NCBI GenBank assembly: GCA_021371965.1
Contig: JAJFVE010000112.1
Coordinates: 1 to 48,939, forward strand
Source of the DNA: Planctomycetaceae bacterium
GTDB taxonomy: Bacteria > Planctomycetota > Phycisphaerae > SM23-33
Reading direction: 5' to 3'
DNA length: 48,939 nucleotides
Part shown: piece by piece, positions 42,291 to 48,939 of the stretch
Layout of the letters: each line of letters starts with the position of its first letter
Numbering within the stretch: position 1 is the stretch's first letter
Position numbers and translations under genes: made by a program
The notes under the pieces: generated by a model
The model's input: the letters and a program-made list of their open reading frames with translations, nothing else
Told to the model about the DNA's origin: nothing
Databases searched by the model: none

Positions 42291-43360
42291 TATGAAACGT
42301 CCTCTTGCCTCATGCTCATGTCGCGCCCATATCGCGGGGAGTCGCCGCGGCCTTGGCCGATCGTGCGCCCGATCGATTCGATGCGTCGCGACAGGCACTG
42401 CTGGCAGGCGTCGGCGGTTTCATGGATGCACGCCTTACCGGGGTAGATCGCGTAGAGGCTGCGATATTTTACCGGCGTGAGGTTGGGCATCACGATATTG
42501 GCCCCGCGCTGCAGTCCCAGCTCGCGGCCTTGGGCGGTGTTGATCGTCGCCAGGGCGGTGGTGCTGGGGATGTTGGCCATCGGACAGACCAGGCGCGCCA
42601 GGGCCAGCACTTTATACGTCATCAATTCGGTGGCGGGCACCTGGTAAATGGAGGCCGGCGCCTGCGGGGCGCCTTTGCCCATCGGCGTGTCGGGGTGGGC
42701 GATCCAGGGCCCCACGCCGATCATGTCCAGGTCCAGCCGGGCGAACAGTTCAATGTCGTTGGCCAGCGAACCGTAGGTCTGGCCGGTGATGCCGACCATC
42801 ACGCCCGAGCCGATCTCGTAGCCGAGTTTTCGCAGCGTGCCCAACATCGCCACGCGGTCGCTGCGCCGGGCGCCGACGGGCGGATGGATGCGGTCGTACA
42901 GGACCGGGTCGGAGGTCTCGAATCGCAGCAGGTAGCGGTCGGCCCCGGCCTCGCGCCACGCGGCCAGCTCGGGCGTCTCGCGTTCGCCGACGCTGAGCGT
43001 CACGGCCAGGGGCGTGCGGGCCTTAATGGCGCGGATGATGTCGCAGAGCCATTGGCAGGTGACGGCAGGGTCTTCGCCCGACTGGAGCACGACGGTGCCA
43101 TAGCCCAGCGCGACGGCCTTGTCGGCGCAGTCGAGAATCTCCTGCTCGCTCATGCGGTATCGCGTGATGGCGGCGTTGTCGGCCCGCAGCCCGCAGTAAC
43201 CGCAGCGGCAGCGGCAGATGTTGGAGAACTCGATGAGGCCCCGCAGGTAGACCTGCGGACCGACGAAGCGGCGGCGCTGCTCGTCGGCGGCCCTCCAGAG
43301 ATTCTCCAGCCGCTGCGGGTCTTCCTCCTGCAGCCAGCGAATGATGTCCTGCCTGTCCAT
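42290..43360 (-). CDS. hydE: [FeFe]-hydrogenase maturase HydE
   Basis: A radical SAM enzyme that acts on the HydG product during H-cluster assembly. The 356-residue protein has CX3CX2C at Cys 49, 53 and 56 (CRCRCGYC, with an extra Cys 51). The usual HydE features follow: VLQSGEDP, RFETSDPVLYDRIHP, GSGVMVGITGQTYGSLANDI, and PNLTPVKYRSLYAIYPGK. The second C-terminal cluster motif found in some HydE proteins is not obvious. Its ATG shares one base with the preceding stop codon (TAATG), the same junction type as with hydG, so the whole block is tightly coupled. Confidence 0.96.
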   Translation of the reverse strand: MDRQDIIRWLQEEDPQRLENLWRAADEQRRRFVGPQVYLRGLIEFSNICRCRCGYCGLRADNAAITRYRMSEQEILDCADKAVALGYGTVVLQSGEDPAVTCQWLCDIIRAIKARTPLAVTLSVGERETPELAAWREAGADRYLLRFETSDPVLYDRIHPPVGARRSDRVAMLGTLRKLGYEIGSGVMVGITGQTYGSLANDIELFARLDLDMIGVGPWIAHPDTPMGKGAPQAPASIYQVPATELMTYKVLALARLVCPMANIPSTTALATINTAQGRELGLQRGANIVMPNLTPVKYRSLYAIYPGKACIHETADACQQCLSRRIESIGRTIGQGRGDSPRYGRDMSMRQEDVS

Positions 43361-44502
43361 TATGCGTCAGAGGCTTTCTGGTGCTGCTTGAGAGTCACCG
43401 TGAACGTCGATCCCTCGTTGAGGCGGCTGGCGACTGTGGCGTCGCCGCCGTTGAGCTGAGCGAGCTTCTTGACGATCGACAGCCCCAAGCCGCTGCCGGT
43501 GATGTTGCGGGTCTTTTCGTTCTTGATGCGCGTGAACTCGCCGAAGAGCCTGGCGACGTCGTCGGCCGCCATACCGATGCCCGTGTCGGACACCGTCGCC
43601 GTGACCACGCCGCCTTGGCACGAGAGGGTCACGTCCACGCCTCCGCCGTCGCGGTTGTACTTGACGGCGTTGGAGATCAGGTTATTGAAGATAATATCGA
43701 GTTCGCCGCGGTCGGCCGTCATCTCCAGCGCCGGCGGGGCGTGCAGTTCCAGCGTGATCTTGCGCGGCGCGGCCGCGGCGGCCTGGGCCTCGATGGCGTC
43801 TCGCGCCGCCGCGACGGCGTCGACGACTGATAGCTCGCGGGCCTTCTGCCCCGACTCGATGCGCGTCAGGTCCAGCAGGTCGAAGATGAGCTTCTGCATG
43901 CCCTCCAGGCGCACCATGCTGCGGTCGACCATGTGGTCGTAGGCCGCCAGTTCGTTGCCGGCCGTGCGGTCCTTCATGATCTGCAGGTAGCCCTTAATGG
44001 CGCCGATAGGCGCCTTGAGCTCGTGCACGACCACCGAGATGAACTGGAACCGCACCTGGCGTTTTTCCTGGGCGAGGCGGCGGGCCTCGCGCTGGAGCAT
44101 CAAGTGCTTTGCGGCCTTGCGGACTGCCGCCCGCAGCTCCTCGGGCGTAAAGGGCTTGGCCAGGAAATCGTACGCCCCGCGCTTGGTGGCGGTGATGGCC
44201 GTCTCGAGCGAGGCGTAGGCGGTGATCATCAGCGTGAGCATTCCCTCGCTGTGCCCGTTGACGCGCTCGAGCACCTCAAGGCCGCTGATGCCGGGCAGCT
44301 TGTGGTCCAGCAGGAGGATGTCGGGGTGCGAGGCGGCGATGGCCTCCAGGGCGGCCTCGCCGGTGTCGGCTTCCTGCACCTCCAGCGCCACGTCGCCGTC
44401 GATCTCGGGCAATTGCAGCACGAGCCCCTTCAGGGCCCGCTGCACGCCCATTCGCATGCCCGGCTCGTCGTCGACGACCAGAACTTTTAACGTTTGAGAC
44501 AT
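43360..44502 (-). CDS. Receiver-histidine kinase hybrid in the hyd operon
   Basis: A 380-residue soluble protein. Residues 1-125 form a receiver domain (VVDDEPGMRMG, LLDHKLPGISG with the phospho-acceptor Asp, and KP at the end). A short coiled coil leads to a HisKA domain with VVHELKAPIGAIKGYL (phospho-His near 160) and an ATPase domain ending GSGLGLSIVKKL. Signals enter through the receiver and leave through the kinase. It lies between the sensory hydrogenase kinase and hydE, with its stop codon fused to the hydE start. It would probably take phosphate from the upstream sensor or the stand-alone receiver pathway and control hydrogenase gene expression. Confidence 0.9.
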   Translation of the reverse strand: MSQTLKVLVVDDEPGMRMGVQRALKGLVLQLPEIDGDVALEVQEADTGEAALEAIAASHPDILLLDHKLPGISGLEVLERVNGHSEGMLTLMITAYASLETAITATKRGAYDFLAKPFTPEELRAAVRKAAKHLMLQREARRLAQEKRQVRFQFISVVVHELKAPIGAIKGYLQIMKDRTAGNELAAYDHMVDRSMVRLEGMQKLIFDLLDLTRIESGQKARELSVVDAVAAARDAIEAQAAAAAPRKITLELHAPPALEMTADRGELDIIFNNLISNAVKYNRDGGGVDVTLSCQGGVVTATVSDTGIGMAADDVARLFGEFTRIKNEKTRNITGSGLGLSIVKKLAQLNGGDATVASRLNEGSTFTVTLKQHQKASDA

Positions 44503-44514
44503 TCGGAAAAACCT

Positions 44515-44670
44515 ACCACAGAGACACAGAGGGCTCAGAGGAAGAAACTTCTCTCCGCGTCAGTCTATGACTGCTGTGCCTTACTGTATCAAAGGCTTTC
44601 AATCTCTGCCCTATCTGGTCCACATTGTTTCGTTGTTTCCAACTCTCGTTTCTCTCTGAGTCTCTGTGGT
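44515..44670. repeat. ACCACAGAGAC inverted repeat before the receiver-kinase gene
   Basis: Arms ACCACAGAGAC (44515-44525) and GTCTCTGTGGT (44660-44670) are perfect, and imperfect pairing extends for several bases. It lies in the 174-base gap between the sensory hydrogenase gene and the receiver-kinase gene. It is a third copy of the family at 156-190 and 11659-11762. Confidence 0.6.
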
Positions 44671-44676
44671 CAGTTT

Positions 44677-46704
44677 CTATTCCCTGACCTCACGGGGGAG
44701 CGTCACCGTAAATACGGTGCCCGTCGGCCCAGCGGCGCCGTCCGCGTTCGATTTTACACCAATCTCGCCGCAATGCATCTTCACAATACCGTACGTCACC
44801 GCAAGCCCAAGGCCGGTGCCTTTGCCGATCTGCTTGGTCGTGAAGAACGGGGTAAAAATCTTCTTCATATTATCCTGCGGAATTCCAATTCCCGTATCTT
44901 CCACATCGAGGACGATATTTTTTTCGTCACCCTTGACTCGAACCGTCAGCTTGCCGCCCTGGGGCATGGCCGCAAAAGCGTTCGTGATCAAATTCGTCAG
45001 CACCTGCGTGATCTGGTCGCCATCGAGTTCCGCCACGGGGTCTTCCGCCAGGCGTTCTACGCCGACCTGCACACCCTGGGGGGCCGGCAAGGCCTTGAGC
45101 GTACGGTCGACAAGCTCATGCACATTGACACTCTGGCGCAGCACCTTGTTCTGGCGGGCGAAGTTCAGCAGCCCCGAGACGATGCGCTTGCAGCGGTCGG
45201 CCTGCTCGGCGATGAGCCTCAGGTCGCTGCCGAGTTGGGGGTGCTTGTCGGCCTCGTCCAGCAGCAGGTGCGAGTACATCAGCACCACGCCCAGGGGATT
45301 GTTGACCTCATGGGCGATGCCGGCGGCGAGCTGGCCCATGCTGGCCAGCTTCTCCGACTGCATCAGCGCCTCTTGGGCCGAGGCCAGCTGCCCGTTGGAG
45401 ACCGCCAGCTCCTTGACGGTCGAGCGAAGCTGGTCGATGGTGTGAGGCAGGCACATTTCGCTCTCGGCCAGGCCCTTGAAGATCGCCACGGCGTGCTCGC
45501 GGCAGGTGTCGTATCCGCAGGCGCCGCAGTTGAGTTCATCCTGGGGCGTGATCTTGCCCATGCGGGTCATGATGAGGCCGATCTCTTCGTCGAAGGGCAC
45601 GGCCATGCGCTCGTCGCGGTCAGTATACTTGCGCGAGAGGTCCACGCAGGCCAGGCGGCTCATGTATTGTTGCCACTGCCCATCGTCCCGCAGGCGCGCC
45701 ATGTCGCGCACGTAGTGGCTGATGCGCGAGCGGCGACGGAAAAGCGGTTTTTCGCAGCTCATGCCCGGGCCCATGATGCACCCGGTGCAGGCCAGCAGTT
45801 CCAGCAGGCGCACTTTCAGGTCGCCGCTTTCAAACTCGCGCAGGGCCTCGATGAAGTTCGTGCGCCCGTCAGCTACGACCACGTCCTCGTGCATGAGGTC
45901 TTCGTTGATCCCGGTGGCCTGGAGAAGCCCGCGGCTGATGGGGAACAGCGCTCCCGCCCGCGCGTGGGGCGGGTCGAAGTCGGACGGTTCAATCTCTTCG
46001 ATCGCTTGGGGGTCGAAGCCCCCGGCATTGCCATGCCGGGACATCAGGGTGGCGAGCATCTCGCGCAGTTCGACGAAGGTCAGCACCGCGTCGATCTCGT
46101 TGTGGGTGTCTTGGTCAGCGGCTTCGCCTTTTTTGGCGATGCACGGGCCAACGAAGACGACCTTGAGATCAGATCCGTTCAGGTGCCGCAGGGCACGGGC
46201 GGTGGCCACCATCGGCGAGACGACGGGAATCAGGTGCGGGATCAGGGTGGGATGGTACCGCTCGACGAAGGCCACCACGGCAGGACAACTGGTGGCGATG
46301 AAGCGGTCCTTGTGCGTCTGCTCCAGCAGGTCGGCGTATCGCCGGGCGACGAGGTCGGCGCCGAAGGCCACCTCGTTGACCTTGGCAAAGCCGAGCTTTC
46401 GCAGCAAGGCGACGAGCTGCTTCCAGTCGAGGTCTTCAAACTCGGCGGGAAAGCTCGGCGCCAGCACCGCGGCCACGGGGGCCTGGCCTTGCAGCAGACC
46501 CTGGACGGTCTCGATGGATCTTAAGACCTGCTTGGCGCTCTGGCTGCAGACGCGCACGCAGTTGCCGCAGCCGATGCAGCGCTTGGGGATGACCTCAGCC
46601 TGTCCTTCGACGATCCGGATCGCCTTGGCGGGGCACTCCCGCACACAGGTATAGCACACCCGGCAGTGCTCCCGGATCGTCTTGACAAGAGATACACTCT
46701 CCAT
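44677..46704 (-). CDS. Sensory [FeFe]-hydrogenase fused to a histidine kinase
   Basis: A 675-residue protein joining an H-cluster-type domain with a kinase. Two [4Fe-4S] ferredoxin motifs (CRVCYTCVRECP and CIGCGNCVRVCS) open it. The hydrogenase-like domain has TSCPAVV, FVGPCIAKK and ACTGCIMGPGMSC, matching the three Cys-containing H-cluster loops, though the first lacks the second Cys of TSCCP. CGACGYDTCREHA and a later Cys give another [4Fe-4S] site near 390-420. A coiled coil, HisKA (MGQLAAGIAHEVNNPLG) and an ATPase domain (GTGLGLAVTYGIV) follow. It likely detects H2 or redox state and signals it. I start at ATG 46704; the longer frame runs through a repeat. Confidence 0.9.
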   Translation of the reverse strand: MESVSLVKTIREHCRVCYTCVRECPAKAIRIVEGQAEVIPKRCIGCGNCVRVCSQSAKQVLRSIETVQGLLQGQAPVAAVLAPSFPAEFEDLDWKQLVALLRKLGFAKVNEVAFGADLVARRYADLLEQTHKDRFIATSCPAVVAFVERYHPTLIPHLIPVVSPMVATARALRHLNGSDLKVVFVGPCIAKKGEAADQDTHNEIDAVLTFVELREMLATLMSRHGNAGGFDPQAIEEIEPSDFDPPHARAGALFPISRGLLQATGINEDLMHEDVVVADGRTNFIEALREFESGDLKVRLLELLACTGCIMGPGMSCEKPLFRRRSRISHYVRDMARLRDDGQWQQYMSRLACVDLSRKYTDRDERMAVPFDEEIGLIMTRMGKITPQDELNCGACGYDTCREHAVAIFKGLAESEMCLPHTIDQLRSTVKELAVSNGQLASAQEALMQSEKLASMGQLAAGIAHEVNNPLGVVLMYSHLLLDEADKHPQLGSDLRLIAEQADRCKRIVSGLLNFARQNKVLRQSVNVHELVDRTLKALPAPQGVQVGVERLAEDPVAELDGDQITQVLTNLITNAFAAMPQGGKLTVRVKGDEKNIVLDVEDTGIGIPQDNMKKIFTPFFTTKQIGKGTGLGLAVTYGIVKMHCGEIGVKSNADGAAGPTGTVFTVTLPREVRE

Positions 46705-46717
46705 GTCACCGCCTTGG

Positions 46718-46766
46718 TGGCACAGGCTTTCCAGCCTGTGGTCCGCAGCCTGGAAAGACTGTGCCA
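46718..46766. repeat. TGGCACAGGCT...GACTGTGCCA inverted repeat
   Basis: Arms TGGCACAGGCTTTCCAG and CTGGAAAGACTGTGCCA pair with one mismatch. The element lies in the gap between the stand-alone receiver gene and the sensory hydrogenase gene. It accounts for the apparent extra N-terminal residues of the latter. Confidence 0.65.
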
Positions 46767-46773
46767 CGATACG

Positions 46774-47187
46774 TTATGCATGCGCGGCCGGCTGGTCATC
46801 CTTCAACAGCTTGTGTACCTGAGCCTTGAGCTGCTCAGGCCGCACGGGTTTATCCAGAATGCAGTCGGTCTTGACCCACGACTTGGTCTCGGCCGTCTGC
46901 GCGCCGAAGCTCATGCCGGTCACGGCCGTCACGCCGGTAAGCATGATCACCGGCGTGTCGGGGTAAAGCCGCTTGACGTGATGGGCAAGGATGAAACCTG
47001 AGTCCTTGTGGTCCATCATGAGGTCGAGGATAACCAGGTCGGGCTTGGCGCTCAGGAGGGCCTCTTTGCCTTCCTCTTCGCCGCCGGCGCTGGTGACGTC
47101 CAGACCTTCGGCCTTCAGGATCAAGGTCAACTGCTCAACGATATCCGGGTCGTCGTCGATGACGAGCACTTTCTTGCATTGGCTCAT
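46774..47187 (-). CDS. Stand-alone response regulator receiver
   Basis: A 137-residue single receiver domain with no output domain. VLVIDDDPDI supplies the acidic pocket, LVILDLMMDHKDSGF the phospho-acceptor Asp near residue 53, and MLTG and LDKPV the conserved Thr and Lys. An insertion of about 15 residues (GMSFGAQTAETKSWVKT) between the Thr and Lys positions is unusual for a plain CheY. It lies directly after hydA and before the sensory hydrogenase kinase. It may therefore accept phosphate from that kinase and pass it on. Confidence 0.9.
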   Translation of the reverse strand: MSQCKKVLVIDDDPDIVEQLTLILKAEGLDVTSAGGEEEGKEALLSAKPDLVILDLMMDHKDSGFILAHHVKRLYPDTPVIMLTGVTAVTGMSFGAQTAETKSWVKTDCILDKPVRPEQLKAQVHKLLKDDQPAAHA

Positions 47188-47205
47188 GGGCGTATCTCGC
47201 TTGAA

Positions 47206-48939
47206 TTAATGGTTGGCGCTCGATGCGGCCTCTTTCTGATCGCCGCGGGCGTGGTAGTGTGTGTGCAGCAACTCGTGGCTGAGCTTGCCCAGCGGCTGGC
47301 CCAGAAACTCCTGGTAGATCCGATTGACCCACTGGTTCTTGTGGCTGACACGCAGATCGTCGCTACGGTCGATCTTGTAGAGGGCTTCCATGCGGGCTCG
47401 GGCGGCCTCGATGTCGGCCCCGAGAGGCTGGCCGCCGCCGCAGATGCATCCGCCGGGGCAGGTCATCACCTCGATGAACTGGATGTCCTTGCGCTGCCCG
47501 GAGCGGATCTCGTCGAGCAGCTTGCGGGCGTTGCCCAGGCCGCTGACGACGACGGCGCCCACTTCCAGTCCGTTGACGTTCACGTGCAGTTCCTTGGAAC
47601 CCTTGAACCCGCGCAGCGGCTGGATCTTCAGCTCCGCCAGTTCCGTGCCCGTCAGCAGGAAGTGGGCGCTGCGGATGGCCGCTTCCATCACGCCGCCGGA
47701 GGCGCCGAAGAGCTTGCCGGCGGACGACCGCTCGCCGAAGGGGGTGTCGGGCGATTCGGGGGTCATCGCATCGAGGTCCACGCCGAACATCCGCAGCAGC
47801 AGGCCCAGCTCGCGGGTCGTCAGGACGTAGTCGACGTCGGCGACGTTGCTGCGCCCCATTTCGGGACGGTTGCACTCGAACTTCTTGGCTGTGCAGGGCA
47901 TGATCGAGACGCTGACGATCTTGGACGGATCGATCTTCTCGCGCTGGGCGAAGAAGCTCTTGATCAGCGCGCCCATCATCTGCTGGGGGCTCTTGCAGGT
48001 CGAGACGTTGGGGATGAAGTCGGGGTAGAACGTCTCGACAAACTTGATCCAGCCCGGCGAGCAGCTCGTCAGCATCGGCAGCGTCCCTCCGGTCTTGACG
48101 CGATCGACCAGTTCCGAGCCTTCTTCCATGATCGTCAGGTCGGCGGTGAAGGAGGTGTCGAAGACGCGTTTGAAGCCGATATTCCTCAGCGCGGCGACCA
48201 TCTTGCCGTCGACGTCGGTGCCGGCCTTGATCCCCGCCTCTTCGGCCAGCGAGACCGAGACGGCCGGTGCGTGCTGCACGACGACGTACTTGTCCGGGTC
48301 GGACAGGGCGGCGACGACCTCGTTGAGGTACGAATGCTCCGACAGCGCTCCGGTGGGGCAGACGAGGATGCACTGCCCGCAGTTGATGCAGGTCGAGACG
48401 TTGAGGCCTTCGTTAAAGGACGTACCGACGAATGCCTTGCTGCCGCGTCCGACGAAGTCGATCGCCGCGACGCCCTGCACCTCTTCGCACACTCGCACGC
48501 AGCGTCCGCAGAGGATGCACTTGTCGGGGTCGCGGATGATCGAAGGGCTGGAGACGTCCATGTCCTGCGGGGCGCGTTTGGCCACGTGCTGGCGCTGGCG
48601 GACACCCAGGTCCTGCGCCAGGGCCTGCAGGTCGCACTTGCCGCTTCGGGTGCAGTAGAGGCAGTCGTCGGGATGGCTGCTCAGCAGCAGCTCGACGATC
48701 ATCTTGCGCGCCTCGATGACCTTGGGGCTCTTGGTGCGGACCTTCATGCCCGCGGCCACCGGGAACGAGCAGGACGAGACCAGGTTGCCCGCGGGCGCCA
48801 TCTCGACCACGCACAGCCGGCAGGCGCCGCTGGGCGGAAGGCCTTCCATGTGACAGAGGGTCGGCACGTGAATTCCCTCGCGCCGCAGCGCCGTCAGAAG
48901 CGTTTCGCCTTCATTGGCTTCAATCGTTCGGCCGTCTAC
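47206..48939 (-). CDS. hydA: [FeFe]-hydrogenase catalytic subunit, HndD/HydA type (5' end outside window)
   Basis: Catalyses H2 uptake or evolution. The visible 577 residues run from the window edge to the stop codon. A 2Fe-2S domain (GACRLC), a His-containing [4Fe-4S] motif (HPDDCLYC...CDLQ), and two [4Fe-4S] ferredoxin motifs (CILCGRCVRVC and CINCGQCILVC) precede the H-cluster. Its three loops read TSCSPGW, MPCTAKKFE and EVMTCPGGCICGGGQP. The domain order is that of subunits that use NAD(P)H through HndA/HndC-like partners, which would lie upstream outside the window. The first loop is TSCSP rather than TSCCP. The C-terminal EFLGQPLGKLSHELLHTHY is typical. Confidence 0.94.
   Translation of the reverse strand, partial: VDGRTIEANEGETLLTALRREGIHVPTLCHMEGLPPSGACRLCVVEMAPAGNLVSSCSFPVAAGMKVRTKSPKVIEARKMIVELLLSSHPDDCLYCTRSGKCDLQALAQDLGVRQRQHVAKRAPQDMDVSSPSIIRDPDKCILCGRCVRVCEEVQGVAAIDFVGRGSKAFVGTSFNEGLNVSTCINCGQCILVCPTGALSEHSYLNEVVAALSDPDKYVVVQHAPAVSVSLAEEAGIKAGTDVDGKMVAALRNIGFKRVFDTSFTADLTIMEEGSELVDRVKTGGTLPMLTSCSPGWIKFVETFYPDFIPNVSTCKSPQQMMGALIKSFFAQREKIDPSKIVSVSIMPCTAKKFECNRPEMGRSNVADVDYVLTTRELGLLLRMFGVDLDAMTPESPDTPFGERSSAGKLFGASGGVMEAAIRSAHFLLTGTELAELKIQPLRGFKGSKELHVNVNGLEVGAVVVSGLGNARKLLDEIRSGQRKDIQFIEVMTCPGGCICGGGQPLGADIEAARARMEALYKIDRSDDLRVSHKNQWVNRIYQEFLGQPLGKLSHELLHTHYHARGDQKEAASSANH

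Noticed and set aside
44494..46524. A 676-codon plus-strand frame opposite the sensory hydrogenase
   Set aside because: Shadow frame. It begins in the CACAGAG repeat and shows no domain.

Overview
The window is high-GC bacterial DNA carrying about 34 protein genes. It most resembles a planctomycete of the Phycisphaerae type, probably anaerobic or facultative. This is inferred, not proven: the grounds are a DUF2934 protein, a remnant of a REP-associated tyrosine transposase, many dispersed palindromes between genes, GH57/GT35 alpha-glucan genes, and a complete [FeFe]-hydrogenase maturation set. I found no tRNA, rRNA or CRISPR array.

Layout. Positions 1-134 hold the 3' part of what looks like a small structured RNA: four tandem hairpins whose loops all carry a CU-rich, CCUCC-like sequence, the last ending in a U-run like an intrinsic terminator. 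Positions 135-1859 are nearly gene-free, with palindromic repeats and a broken transposase on the minus strand. From 1860 to 26132 lie mostly single housekeeping or accessory genes: RNase D, a STAS protein, a TolC-like lipoprotein, phosphomannomutase/phosphoglucomutase, two paralogous membrane proteins, uvrA, a GH36-like alpha-galactosidase, pdxJ, a CPBP protease, a pair of membrane-associated proteins, a large hybrid histidine kinase, prmC, trpA, a GH10 xylanase, a creatininase-family protein and a YlbF-family protein.

Positions 26210-35988 form a minus-strand alpha-glucan cluster: three GT4 glycosyltransferases, a GH57 branching enzyme, a glucan phosphorylase and a second GH57 enzyme. One GT4 carries a C-terminal domain that resembles MTH1187/YqgV thiamine-binding proteins, a fusion I do not recognise. 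A DUF2934 protein and a RidA-fold, chorismatase-like protein follow.

Positions 38142-48939 form a minus-strand [FeFe]-hydrogenase locus. In transcription order it holds hydA (cut by the window edge), a stand-alone receiver, a sensory hydrogenase fused to a histidine kinase, a receiver-kinase hybrid, hydE, hydG, aspA and hydF. Catalytic enzyme, H-cluster assembly and a likely H2- or redox-sensing phosphorelay are thus linked.

At least six families of short palindromic repeats sit mainly at gene ends. Two families also lie inside reading frames (uvrA and a GT4 gene), where they add in-frame residues.
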